From Chloroflexota bacterium (lineage in GTDB: Bacteria > Chloroflexota > FW602-bin22 > JACPRP01), in assembly GCA_016210495.1 (NCBI GenBank), contig JACQUC010000081.1, forward strand, positions 1 to 26,222: DNA of 26,222 nucleotides, given 5' to 3'. The notes under the pieces are model-generated. The model did no database searches and was not told where the DNA came from. It saw only the letters and a program-made list of their open reading frames with translations. Both the position numbers and the translations under genes were made by a program. Positions 15,001-22,860 of this stretch are shown here, piece after piece (positions within the stretch are counted from its first letter, which is position 1; every line of letters starts with the position of its first letter).

Positions 15001-15652
15001 GGAGATGGCGGCACGCGCGGTGAGCGCCAATCCGCCAGCGGTGGCCGTGCTCTCGCCCAACGGCGGGGAGAGCCTGAGCGGCCCCGCCGCCACGATCAGT
15101 TGGACCGCCAGCGACCCGGACGGAGATTCGCTCGTTTTCACGGTCCTTTACAGTGTGGATGGCGGCGCCACGTGGCAAACCCTGGCTCCAAACGTTACCG
15201 GTAACAGCTTGGAGGTCGACACCGGCCTGCTGGCCGGCACTACCCGCGGGCGTATTCGGGTGACGGCCAGCGATGGGGTAAACACCGCCTCCGACGACTC
15301 CAACGGCGACTTCAGCGTGCCCCGAAAAGCTCCCGAACTGTATCTCACCGCTCCCATGTCCCTCTCGGCGTACACTTTCGGCCAGACGGTGGCGTTTGAA
15401 GCCGACGCCTTCGATTTAGAGGATGGTCCATTGCCGGACTCGGCGTTCACGTGGTCGTCCAGTCTCAACGGGGTGCTGGGCACCGGTCAGAGCATCGCCA
15501 CGACCGAGCTGATAACCGGCACGCACACGATCACGGTGAGGGTCACCGACAGCGACGGCCAGCAGGCCGAAGCGACGACCATGCTGATGCAGGGGATTCC
15601 TACATATCAGTTGTACTTGCCGGTGGTGGCCAGGGGGGTGGCGGGTTGGTAG
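12077..15652 (+). CDS. Secreted metzincin-type zinc metalloprotease with Ig-like repeats
   Basis: A 1191-aa exported protein. Residues 1-30 form a signal peptide ending near LGLAQ. Two tandem ~110-residue Ig/fibronectin-like repeats follow (each with GVYGYSY or GIYGYSY, PDTTVDTT, FH.R.RD.AGNW), then another Ig-like unit. The catalytic part starts near ALEVTQGVQDRNNSVVLVAGRPTF. The zinc site is HELGHNYGQPH at 782-792 (HExxHxxGxxH: His782, Glu783, His786, His792), and the Met-turn is DFMSYC (Met845), as in metzincins such as the M11/M66 groups. The C-terminal part has two more Ig/PKD-like domains (PNGGESLSG...SWTASDPDGDS and FEADAFDLEDGPL) and ends YLPVVARGVAGW. The start is GTG 12077 behind a G-rich AGGGGGTGGAGG; the in-frame ATG at 11960 would bury the signal peptide. 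It likely degrades extracellular protein or polymer-linked peptide. The exact peptidase family is uncertain. Confidence 0.85.
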   Translation: MNGNQFGTVLPIVGLFLGLVLSARLGLAQSSDGAAGQAVLNSAQGPPLARTQMPPDLQVARSGRGIRMWTAGVSASLVADWSNFTPAGWYTISKSVTATIQVGSRSGLSPATAQYAYSTDAGQTWSDWTSAEMTGADGTTATETITARAVNFGQDSLTTNRNRIEFRVGDMAGNLSESGVYNVDVDTTSPVNPNTLSGRIAGQWSNNATSGMTWSGASDVSSGVYGYSYQWSQSPSTVPDTTVDTTAASVATTIPADGDNWYFHIRTRDVAGNWQSGASHFGPYLLDTTAPTNPTVVQSSEPTNVWTTTNTVNVSWSGAADSGIAVSGSPSGGEARPTESAAVAVAGSGIYGYSYEWSNSAFTQPDTTVDTTGTSATSPALSDGLKYFHVRSRDAAGNWALFASHLGPFKIDRTPPSSAVVSPSGTHSGALVVIWAGTDGGSGIASYDVQRRDVTKGEDWKAWTTGTTATSATLITTQGGHTYQFRSRARDNVGNVEAWPASYDVQVVHASMDFAIDTAGALEVTQGVQDRNNSVVLVAGRPTFVRFHVHKNAGVGNEGISARLSVWRGSQFLGSVLPGNSGGKATVKSDPDRGEINDGFWFQLASKWLTGTITLIGEVNYDKSLAEYDYSNNYATATVTFQYSPPMDLAIIDMCYKWDGAKRYVAWEDRQAIITHLKRLFPISKLNVTHSVLLKCYDSPPSMLKTVLPDVDKIKSNDVLYKGDDPNRRYYGVVDDDYWAANNLKREGWGQTPGWAAVGEAGPSSPTSWVKEPRYTGWTAGHELGHNYGQPHSNCGLNADDPGNPDYPHPNAAISPSQNEDAANAIYGFDINYTRVYTPGQKDFMSYCGNKWISDYGYTRVYTQMVAEKPPGWAPPVAPLARGEYLAVSGTIDLPAERVTLGSLYRLDNAWELLPRVPGSYSIRMLGAAGNTLADYPFTSRKNYGSDGGQGFALISEFVPWMPGTARVAIFHDGAEMAARAVSANPPAVAVLSPNGGESLSGPAATISWTASDPDGDSLVFTVLYSVDGGATWQTLAPNVTGNSLEVDTGLLAGTTRGRIRVTASDGVNTASDDSNGDFSVPRKAPELYLTAPMSLSAYTFGQTVAFEADAFDLEDGPLPDSAFTWSSSLNGVLGTGQSIATTELITGTHTITVRVTDSDGQQAEATTMLMQGIPTYQLYLPVVARGVAGW

Positions 15653-15659
15653 GGTGATA

Positions 15660-15830
15660 ATGACCCTCGGAGGTCCCTACCCTCACCAATGGACAGGCTA
15701 CGACCCAGAAGCTGCCCTCGCGGGGATTCGCGCTGCCGCCGGAAGCTGGAAAGATCTGGATACCGAGGCTCTGAAGAAGCACATCTACCGTGCCCGCAGG
15801 GAGGGTAGCAGACCATACAAGCGAAGCTGA
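15660..15830 (+). CDS. VapB-like antitoxin, 56 aa
   Basis: A short ORF 7 nt after the metzincin stop, with AGGG 5 nt before its ATG. The text YDPEAALAGIRAAAGSWKD, then ALKKHIYRARREGSRP, has the pattern of small VapB-type antitoxins that precede PIN-domain VapC toxins (G-W-D, then IY.AR..GSRP). Such antitoxins bind the toxin and repress their own operon. No intact PIN-domain gene follows, only a 16-codon frame resembling a VapC N-terminus (15827-15877), so this antitoxin looks orphaned. Recognition is by eye on a short protein. Confidence 0.6.
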   Translation: MTLGGPYPHQWTGYDPEAALAGIRAAAGSWKDLDTEALKKHIYRARREGSRPYKRS

Positions 15831-15877
15831 GATTTCTTGTGGATTCGGAGTGTCTGGTTTGCGGCGTCAACGGATAA
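15827..15877 (+). pseudogene. Probable decayed VapC (PIN domain) start
   Basis: Overlapping the antitoxin stop as CTGA, where a VapC start would normally read ATGA, the frame encodes LRFLVDSECLVCGVNG and then TAA. The R-F-L-V-D-S-x-x-L-V pattern fits the first strand of a PIN domain (hydrophobic run, catalytic Asp, Ser/Thr). There is no start codon and no continuation in the next 165 nt. If correct, the toxin was inactivated by loss of its start and body. The stretch is only 16 codons, so chance is possible. Confidence 0.35.
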
Positions 15878-16041
15878 TCAACGGATAAACGGATGGGCAT
15901 CACGCTCTATCAGATGTCGCTGGACCTCTCGTCTAGGGGGCAGGAAGGAAGGAGCACGCTAAATAAGTAAGGCTAGTGATTGGAAATGCTTCCCCGCGGT
16001 CGCATCCGTTGACGCCTTAGCCAAAAACCTCGCTGGCCCAC

Positions 16042-16605
16042 CTATGGTGCCGTATCCCGGGAGACACGGATCACAGTGATCTCCCCTTGCTTCTTGGCGT
16101 GTCCCAGGAAGCCGTCCCCGTACCTTGTTTGCTTGCGAAATTCCTCGGGGGTGTAGCAGTGTAGGTCCAGGCTCTCACCCCAACCCCCAGCTTCAAGCCA
16201 CAGGTAAAAGCGATCCAGCACCCGCGCGGTTCTCTTCTGGCCACGGGACGACTCGGAGATGGCGACAATATCGTAGTCGCTGTCCGGCCCGGCAGTCCCT
16301 CTAGCACGAGAGCCAAAGAGGTAGAGGGTCGCTCCGTAGCGCTGACGCATGATTCGGGCGAACCTCTGCATCAATTCCACTTGCGTTTCGGCTTTCCTGT
16401 AGGTAGTTGGAGTAATGACTCCACCCATATCAATATCCTCTCCGCGTGCTCGACCTCGAAACACTGCGTTGTGGTAGCGATGGGGACGCAGGTTCTCTCG
16501 CGCCGAATCCAGGTCCACGAGGGCTTGCCTGTAGAATCGCTGGGCCATGCGTGCCCAGCGAGGAGGCGTCACCTTTTCTTTGTGTTCGCCGCTAGCGTGT
16601 CCCAT
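16042..16605 (-). CDS. MNT-type nucleotidyltransferase fused to a truncated HEPN domain
   Basis: A 187-aa protein. Residues 64-160 form a minimal nucleotidyltransferase: GSRARG at 98-103, DSDYD with Asp110 and Asp112, and a third acidic strand LDLHC (Asp147) before TPEEF. MNT proteins are the antitoxin half of HEPN/MNT systems and AMPylate or otherwise neutralise the HEPN RNase. Residues 20-49 (MAQRFYRQALVDLDSAREN, then YHNAVF) look like the first helices of a HEPN domain, but its catalytic Rx4-6H part is missing. An internal ATG at 16428 (residue 60) has its own GGAGAGGA 7 nt upstream, suggesting that it was the original MNT start before an in-frame deletion joined the two genes. The ATG at 16605 lies 7 nt beyond a strong -10 box, so full-length translation would be from a leaderless mRNA. 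Confidence 0.8.
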   Translation of the reverse strand: MGHASGEHKEKVTPPRWARMAQRFYRQALVDLDSARENLRPHRYHNAVFRGRARGEDIDMGGVITPTTYRKAETQVELMQRFARIMRQRYGATLYLFGSRARGTAGPDSDYDIVAISESSRGQKRTARVLDRFYLWLEAGGWGESLDLHCYTPEEFRKQTRYGDGFLGHAKKQGEITVIRVSRDTAP

Positions 16606-16611
16606 AAGTGA

Positions 16612-16640
16612 AGTATACTGACGAACGGTGACAAAATCAA
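16612..16640 (-). promoter_or_regulatory. Promoter giving a leaderless HEPN-MNT transcript
   Basis: On the minus strand TTGATT (16640-16635), a 17-nt spacer and TATACT (16617-16612). The ATG at 16605 begins 7 nt past the -10 box, exactly where +1 is expected, and no Shine-Dalgarno lies between. Confidence 0.65.
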
Positions 16641-16697
16641 TTGTCCGCGCATCCGCGCACCGCTTCAGATTGCCGGCGTTTGGATCCGGACACCCAC

Positions 16698-19600
16698 CTA
16701 CCACCCGCCGGGGTATTCGTTGGTGACCAGCGGGAAGTACACTTTGACGTTGCTCGTCGTCGGGCCGACGGTTGGCGTGGGGGCGGGCACCGTTGTGGGC
16801 GTCGGTGTCGGCGCGCTCGGCTGCGTCACGCTAACCCAGTCGGCGGTCTCGAACAAGCTGCCGTCCGGGTTCACTAGCTGGACTTTATAGGTGCCGGGCT
16901 TGGTGCCGTCGGGAACGGTGGCCCGCACCAGCGTGTCGCCGACGTACAGGGCTTCCGGCAACGGGATCAGATCGCTTCCCTCGTGGAGGTACAGCTTGGG
17001 CGTGTCCACGAAGTTGGAGCCCTGGACGGACATGATGGCGCTGGCATCGTTGCTATACGCCGTGGGCTGAATCACGTCGATCTTCGGGTCGGTTGCTGCC
17101 GACACCAGCACGAGCTCGTCGTAGTCCACGGTAGTCCCACCGCTCTGGTCGATGGTCGTGATCCTGATGGGGATGGATAGCTTGCCACCGGGCACAGGCT
17201 GCGTCATTTGCCAGCGCACGCGGATCGCCGGATAGGCGTTCAACCCGTCCCAATCTGTCTTTGCGGAGTGCCAAGCGGACGTGCGGCCGTCATCTCCGGC
17301 AATCATCTGCCAGCGGGCGCTGTCGGCCATCACCTGCTGATCGAGCGCCTGACCGTCCGCTGCGAGCGGCGTCACCTCGACCAGCCGCAGGTAAGCCTGC
17401 TTCGCGAGGGCCTCGACTTTTACCGACGATGCTGTCTGCTGGACATAGACGATGGCCTCGACCTGGTTGCCGGCTTGCACGGACGACGTGGTTAGCTCGG
17501 CGCGCGCTGCCGGAGCCGCCAGACTGGAGGCGGTTGTAACCCGCAGGTCATAGTTGGTGTAGGGGCCGTAGACGCGTCGGTTGTAGTGCCGCACGCGGAC
17601 ATAGTAGGTGCCGCCGGCGGGAGCCGTCCAGACAATCCGCGAGCCAAGCCCCGGCCCGCTATCGTCGTCGTATCTGATGAGCCTGGCGCCGTCGGTATCG
17701 TAGATGTACATGTAGGTATCGCTCCACCGCCCCAGGTTCGACGTCTCTATGACGTACCGGATGCCGGCTGTGGCCACGAACCTTGCCCAATCCACGTCGT
17801 CCGCGACGTGGAAGTTGTGGGTCTGCGCGCTGCCGTTGACGGTTATGTTGCTGGCCTGGCCTGGGAGGTTGTCGGGCTCGTAGGCATCGCCGCCCCCGCT
17901 GCCACAGGTGACCTTCAGATCGTAGTTGGTGTTCGCGCCGTAAGTGGTGCTTCTGAAGTGGCGCACCTTGGCGTAATAGGTGCCGCTGGCGGGCATAACG
18001 TAAAGGATGCGCGAGGCGAAGCCCGGGCCGCTATCGTCGTCGTAGGCGAGGCGCGTTGCGCCATCCGTGTCGTAGAGCTCCATATAGGTGTCGCTCCAAC
18101 TGCCCAGGTTGAGCGTTTCCAGCGCGCACTCGCTGCCGGCAGTGGCGCTGAAGCGCACCCAGTCTGCGTCGCCCGCGACATGGAAGTTGTGGTTTGCCTG
18201 CGCGGTCCCGTCCGTGGCGATGTCTCGAGCGGAGCCAGCCGAATCATCCGGCTCGTAAGCATCAGCGGCGCCACTGGTGGTGGTCACGCGCAGATTGTAG
18301 CTTGTGTTCGTCCCATATGCACTTCTGTCGTGGTGGCGCACTTTGGCGTAGTAGTAGCCCGACGAAGGCGCCGTCCAGGCGATCCGGGATGCCGATCCGC
18401 CGCCGCTATCGTCGTCTCGTCGCAGGATGGTCGTGCCGTTGGTGTCGTACAGGTACAGATAGGTATCGCTTTCGGGGCCGAGGTCCGTCGTCTGGATCGT
18501 GTAGGAGTTTCCAGCGGTCGCGTTGAACTTTGCCCAGTCGACGTCGCCCGCCACGTGGAAGTCGTGGGTCTGTGTGACGCCATCCGTGGTGATGATGCTC
18601 GCCTGGGCAGGTATGTTATCAGGCTCGAAGCTATCTCCACCGCTGCCGGTCGAAGTGCTTACCCTAATGTCGTAGCTGGTGTTCGAGCCGTAGGCGCCGC
18701 TATTGAAGTGGCGCACGCGCAGGTAGTACGTGTTGCTGGTCGGGGCAGTCCAGACGATCCGCGAGGCCAATCCCGGGCCACTGTCGTCGTCATACGCGAG
18801 GAGTGTACTGCCGTCCGTGTCGTAGAGATACATAAATGTGTCGCTTCGGCTGCCCAGGTTCAGGGTCTCCACGAAGTAGATCGTGCCCGCGGTGGTGGAG
18901 AACCTGGCCCAGTCGTTGTCCCCCGGGTAGTGGAAGTTGTGGGTCTGAGTGATGCTATCCGTGGTGATGATACTGGCCTGAGCCGGTGTGTTGTCAGGCT
19001 CGTAGCTATCCCCGCCACTGCTGCTCGAGCTGATTACCTGAAGATCGTAGTTGGTGTTGGGACCGTACGCGCCGCCGTTGTAATGGCGCACCTTGGCGAA
19101 GTAGGTGCCCGACACTACCGGCGTCCACGAAATGCGCGATGCGCGACCTCCGCCCCCGTCGTCGTTGGCGCTAATCAGCGTTGTACCGTCCGTGCCGTAC
19201 AGATACAGCACCGTGTCGCTGGCCGGGCCGAGGTTGAGCGTCTGGATCGTGTACGCTGTTCCCGTGATGGCCAGGAAACTCGCCCAATCCACATCGCCAG
19301 GCACGTGGAAGTTGTGCGTCTGGGCGCTCCCGTTCACAGTAATGGGCCGCGCCTGCCCATAGGTGTCGTCGGGCTCGTAAGCGTCGATCGCGTCGGCACT
19401 CACGGCGGTCGCGCGCAAGTCGTAATTCGTGTTGGCGCCATACGTCTCGGTCAAATGGTGGCGCACCTTTAGGTAGTAATTGCCCGAGGACGGCGCGGTC
19501 CAGGCTATTCGCGAGGCGTTTCCCGCGCCGCCGTTGTCGTCTTCACGCAGGAGAGTCGTCGCATCCGTATCGTACAGATACATATGGGTGTCGCTTCGAT

Positions 19601-22600
19601 TCCCGAGATTGAGCGTCTCGATCACGTAGCTTGTGCCGGCTGTTGCCGCAAACTTCGCCCAGTCCGCGTCGCCGGCCACGTGGAAGTTGTGATTGGCCTG
19701 CGTGCTGGCGATCGTACTGGCACGAGCGGCGGCGTCGTCGTCCTCGTAGGCGTCAGCCGCGCCACTGGTTCCCGTGGCCGTTACCCGCAAGTCATAGTTG
19801 GTATTCGAGCCGGAGGCGGTGCTGCTGTAGTGCCGAACCCGCACGTAAAAGGTGCCGTCCGCCGAGGCCGTCCAGGCGATGCGCGAGGCACGCCCACCGC
19901 CCCCGTCGTCGTTCGAGGTAATGAGCGTCGAGCCATCCGTATCGTAGAGGTAAAGGATGGTGTCAGAGCCGGCACCCAGATTCAACGTCTGGATCACGTA
20001 GTCCATTCCGACAGTGGCAGAGAACTTCGCCCAGTCGTTGTCGCCTGAGCAATAGAAGTTGTGGGTCTGACTGCTGCCATTCACGGTGATGGTGCTGGCC
20101 TGCGCCGGCGAGTTATCGGGCTCGTAGCTATCGCCGCCGGTGCAGACGCTGGAACTGGTCACGCGAATATCGTAGTTGGTATTGCTCCCGTAGGCGGCGC
20201 CACTATAGTGGCGCACCCTCACAAAGTAGATGCCGGAAGAGGGTGCGGTCCAGTTGATACGCGAGGCAAGTCCTCCGCCGCTGTCATCGTCGGAGGCGAG
20301 CAGCGTGGTGCCGTTCGTGCTGTAGAGATAGATGTAGGTGTCGCTTCTGTTACCGAGGTTCAGGGTCTCGATGACATAGCTCGTGCCGGCCGAGGCCGTG
20401 AAACTCACCCAGTCGTTGTCGCCCGCGACGTGGAAGTTGTGCGTTTGAGCGGCCCCGTCGACGGCGATGGGCCTTGCCTGGGACACAGCGTTATCGGGCT
20501 CATAGCTATCGGAGGGCGTGCCCGCCGACGTCACTCGCAGGTCGTAGTTGGTGTTGCTACCATAACGGGAGTTCGAATAGTGCCGGACGAGGATGTAGTA
20601 TGTCCCGTTGGAGGAGGCTGTCCACTCAATACGAGATCCCGACCCGGGTCCAGAGTCGTCGTCGGAAGTGATCACGGTGGTTCCATCCGTGCCATAGAGG
20701 TAAATGATCGTGTCGCTGGCAGTGCCCAGGTTGGATGTCTCTACGACGTAGCTGATGCCAGCCGTGGCCGCGAACTTCACCCAGTCGACGTCGCCGGCAA
20801 CGTGGAAGTTGTGGGTCTGCGCGGCACCGTTCACCGTTACGGTGCTGGCCTGTGCGGGCGAATCATCTGGCTCGTAGGTATCTCCCCCGGTCGTGCCACC
20901 GGTACCTGTGATGGCCAGGTCGTAGTTTGTATCGTTGCCGTAGCGCGAGCTGGAGTAATGGCGAATACGCACGTAATACGTACCGGGCGACGTAGCCGTC
21001 CACGCGATACGTGAACCCAACCCCGGCCCACTGTCGTCGTCGTAGGTGATAACCGTGGTGCCGACTGTGCCGTATAAATACATGTACGTGTCGCTGGCGC
21101 TGCCCAGGTTAGACGTCTCGACGACATAGCTGGTGCCGGCGGCGGCGGTGAACTTTACCCAGTCGTTGTCGCCGGCGATGTGGAAGTTGTGCCTTTGCGC
21201 GGCGCCGTTGACGACGATGGTGCCGGCCTGCCCGGCGGTGTTGTCTGGCTCGTAGGAGTCGGGTGTGCCGCTGCCGCCGCTGCCACAGGCTGTCTGATTC
21301 ATCTCGGTGGCCTGAAGAGCCAGCGTCACGTTGCTGACGACTGCCGAGCCGGCGCCGTAAAGGTCCGTGGCGGAGCTGATTAGGGCGTTGTAGGTATCGC
21401 CGAAATCGCTGCCGCTGGTCAAATACGTTGTCAGCGCCCGGTAGAATATGCGCTCGGTGGCGTTGCGCCCGATGCCGGAGATCGTCCGGCCGTTGTAGGT
21501 GCCGCCCTCCGACATAAGATAGGCGGCGTGATTGGGCACGCCACTATTGGTGTGCACTCCACCGTTGTCGGTGGTGCCACAGTAGTACTGGCTGTCACTG
21601 ACTTTGCCAGGGTCGCCGTAGGTGGTGGGGTCCGACATGCTGCGAATAGCGCCGATCGGCAGATCCTCGCCCATCAGCCAGTCGTCCCGATCCACCATCG
21701 CACCAAAAATGTCTGACATAGACTCGTTGAGCGCGCCGGACTGATAGCTGTAGATCAGATCGGCCGTGTACTGGGTGACGGCGTGCGTCCATTCGTGGGC
21801 CACCACGTCTTTGGTGGCGAAGCCAGGCCCAAAGACGGTCTGCGAGCCGTTCCAGAAAGCGTTCCCCATCGTTCCATAGCGCACGCTGGACCGCATCGTC
21901 GCGCCTGCTGCGTCAAAGCTGTCGCGACCGTGGGTGTTCGAAAAATAGCTGTACACGTCGCCGGCATAGTTGAACGCGTTGAGACAATCGGCAGAGACGC
22001 TGCCGCTAGGGCCGCTTTCGCTGTAGCACTGCGGGCCGGGCAGAACCGTGGAACCGTTGAGATCGCGGATGTCACGGTTCCTTCCCTCCTGCAAGTTGCT
22101 GTAGCTCAGCAGCATCTTGCCCGTATGGGCGTCCAAGATCGCCGTCTGGGAGGCTGGCGAATTGGCCCCGGCGATTATCATGAGGTAAGCCAGGTGGTTT
22201 GCGCTGGGCCCCAGGCCGAGCAGGGCGGGATTGTATACTACGGCCTCGTTGGCCATCAAGACCGGATTGAGCACGCCTAGCTCGTGCACCGCCGCCTTGT
22301 AAGCAGCGTCGAGCGACAAGTTCGGCTTGGTGGAAACTCGAACGGCAGCCAGGTACTCGCCGTTGGCAGCGTTGATCGCCCCGTCCTTGAAATGTACGGC
22401 GACTTCTCCTGCGAAAACCCGCAAGCCGTTGTACTTCTGTCTCAGGAAGACGTGGGCATCGGCGCGCTCGTCCACCTGCGTGCGCAGAGGCTCCCATTGT
22501 GCGTCGAGCTGAGCCACCCGAAGCTGCGAGGCATAGCGCTGCACGAATGCCAGCGCCATTTGCTTTGGCTCAGGCTGTGCCAGGGGGGAAACGCCCAGGT

Positions 22601-22847
22601 CCGTCGGTCGGAGGGTCCTCCCTGCGAGGCTCGGCGGTCCTCCGACGGCCTCGTTCCAGAAAAGGCGCGTTACGTCCGCCGCCGAAGTCTCTGGGCCGAT
22701 CTCCGTGACCGCCGCTTCCGTGCCATAGGTAGGCGGGGAGTCAAGCGGACCCGGCGCGGGAGGGGCGGCGAGAATTCCATTTGACCCAGCCAGCAAGGCC
22801 ACTATCATCAGCAGGAATGCCAGCGATTTCAGCGACGTCGTGCTCAT
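16698..22847 (-). CDS. Giant secreted M4 (thermolysin-family) metalloprotease with ten PPC domains
   Basis: A 2049-aa exported protease. A signal peptide (1-30) precedes a FTP/PepSY-type propeptide (about 60-235). The M4 catalytic domain (about 245-525) has HEWTH at 351-355, Glu375 in GALNESMSD (same +24 spacing as thermolysin His142 to Glu166), and DNGGVH with the proton-donor-type His432, then GIGR and FYRAL. Residues ~529-1770 are ten tandem PPC (pre-peptidase C-terminal) domains of ~125 residues, each opening [DS]x[YF]E[PD]D and containing HNFH.AGD.DW and DDD.G.....RI.W. Then come an unassigned beta-rich domain, a TIG-like domain (DVIQPTAYSNDASAIMSVQG, near 1925), a Pro/Thr linker and the tail VYFPLVTNEYPGGW. 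The ATG at 22847 has GAGGAGG 6 nt upstream. The gene lies 13 bp downstream of its putative inhibitor. Typical M4 proteins are 500-700 aa. Confidence 0.95.
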   Translation of the reverse strand: MSTTSLKSLAFLLMIVALLAGSNGILAAPPAPGPLDSPPTYGTEAAVTEIGPETSAADVTRLFWNEAVGGPPSLAGRTLRPTDLGVSPLAQPEPKQMALAFVQRYASQLRVAQLDAQWEPLRTQVDERADAHVFLRQKYNGLRVFAGEVAVHFKDGAINAANGEYLAAVRVSTKPNLSLDAAYKAAVHELGVLNPVLMANEAVVYNPALLGLGPSANHLAYLMIIAGANSPASQTAILDAHTGKMLLSYSNLQEGRNRDIRDLNGSTVLPGPQCYSESGPSGSVSADCLNAFNYAGDVYSYFSNTHGRDSFDAAGATMRSSVRYGTMGNAFWNGSQTVFGPGFATKDVVAHEWTHAVTQYTADLIYSYQSGALNESMSDIFGAMVDRDDWLMGEDLPIGAIRSMSDPTTYGDPGKVSDSQYYCGTTDNGGVHTNSGVPNHAAYLMSEGGTYNGRTISGIGRNATERIFYRALTTYLTSGSDFGDTYNALISSATDLYGAGSAVVSNVTLALQATEMNQTACGSGGSGTPDSYEPDNTAGQAGTIVVNGAAQRHNFHIAGDNDWVKFTAAAGTSYVVETSNLGSASDTYMYLYGTVGTTVITYDDDSGPGLGSRIAWTATSPGTYYVRIRHYSSSRYGNDTNYDLAITGTGGTTGGDTYEPDDSPAQASTVTVNGAAQTHNFHVAGDVDWVKFAATAGISYVVETSNLGTASDTIIYLYGTDGTTVITSDDDSGPGSGSRIEWTASSNGTYYILVRHYSNSRYGSNTNYDLRVTSAGTPSDSYEPDNAVSQARPIAVDGAAQTHNFHVAGDNDWVSFTASAGTSYVIETLNLGNRSDTYIYLYSTNGTTLLASDDDSGGGLASRINWTAPSSGIYFVRVRHYSGAAYGSNTNYDIRVTSSSVCTGGDSYEPDNSPAQASTITVNGSSQTHNFYCSGDNDWAKFSATVGMDYVIQTLNLGAGSDTILYLYDTDGSTLITSNDDGGGGRASRIAWTASADGTFYVRVRHYSSTASGSNTNYDLRVTATGTSGAADAYEDDDAAARASTIASTQANHNFHVAGDADWAKFAATAGTSYVIETLNLGNRSDTHMYLYDTDATTLLREDDNGGAGNASRIAWTAPSSGNYYLKVRHHLTETYGANTNYDLRATAVSADAIDAYEPDDTYGQARPITVNGSAQTHNFHVPGDVDWASFLAITGTAYTIQTLNLGPASDTVLYLYGTDGTTLISANDDGGGGRASRISWTPVVSGTYFAKVRHYNGGAYGPNTNYDLQVISSSSSGGDSYEPDNTPAQASIITTDSITQTHNFHYPGDNDWARFSTTAGTIYFVETLNLGSRSDTFMYLYDTDGSTLLAYDDDSGPGLASRIVWTAPTSNTYYLRVRHFNSGAYGSNTSYDIRVSTSTGSGGDSFEPDNIPAQASIITTDGVTQTHDFHVAGDVDWAKFNATAGNSYTIQTTDLGPESDTYLYLYDTNGTTILRRDDDSGGGSASRIAWTAPSSGYYYAKVRHHDRSAYGTNTSYNLRVTTTSGAADAYEPDDSAGSARDIATDGTAQANHNFHVAGDADWVRFSATAGSECALETLNLGSWSDTYMELYDTDGATRLAYDDDSGPGFASRILYVMPASGTYYAKVRHFRSTTYGANTNYDLKVTCGSGGGDAYEPDNLPGQASNITVNGSAQTHNFHVADDVDWARFVATAGIRYVIETSNLGRWSDTYMYIYDTDGARLIRYDDDSGPGLGSRIVWTAPAGGTYYVRVRHYNRRVYGPYTNYDLRVTTASSLAAPAARAELTTSSVQAGNQVEAIVYVQQTASSVKVEALAKQAYLRLVEVTPLAADGQALDQQVMADSARWQMIAGDDGRTSAWHSAKTDWDGLNAYPAIRVRWQMTQPVPGGKLSIPIRITTIDQSGGTTVDYDELVLVSAATDPKIDVIQPTAYSNDASAIMSVQGSNFVDTPKLYLHEGSDLIPLPEALYVGDTLVRATVPDGTKPGTYKVQLVNPDGSLFETADWVSVTQPSAPTPTPTTVPAPTPTVGPTTSNVKVYFPLVTNEYPGGW
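17530..21265 (-). repeat. Ten tandem ~375-bp PPC-encoding repeats
   Basis: The codons for YEPD-type openings recur near 21250, 20873, 20500, 20122, 19744, 19375, 19000, 18625, 18253 and 17878, a period of 369-378 bp. One variable loop sorts the units: 1, 2, 7, 9 and 10 read SGPG; 3 and 8 read SGGG; 4 and 6 read GGGGRASRI; 5 is a shorter outlier reading GGAG and lacking the usual Pro. This suggests growth by unequal crossing-over within the gene. Confidence 0.9.
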
Positions 22848-22860
22848 AGCAGCCTCCTCG

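Noticed and set aside
13358..15178. A 606-codon minus-strand open frame opposite the metzincin gene
   Set aside because: It is rich in Arg, His, Gly and Val with no motifs, a typical GC-rich antisense shadow. The plus-strand zinc motif and signal peptide decide for the other strand.
17586..19472. A 628-codon plus-strand open frame opposite the M4 protease
   Set aside because: It is antisense to the PPC repeats, its protein text is repetitive and Val/Ala/Arg-rich without any domain, and it mirrors the period of the repeats. The minus-strand frame is clearly the gene.
17530..21265. The regular ~375-bp periodicity as a CRISPR-like or satellite array
   Set aside because: The repeats stay in frame and each encodes a complete PPC domain; there are no short identical repeats with unique spacers.
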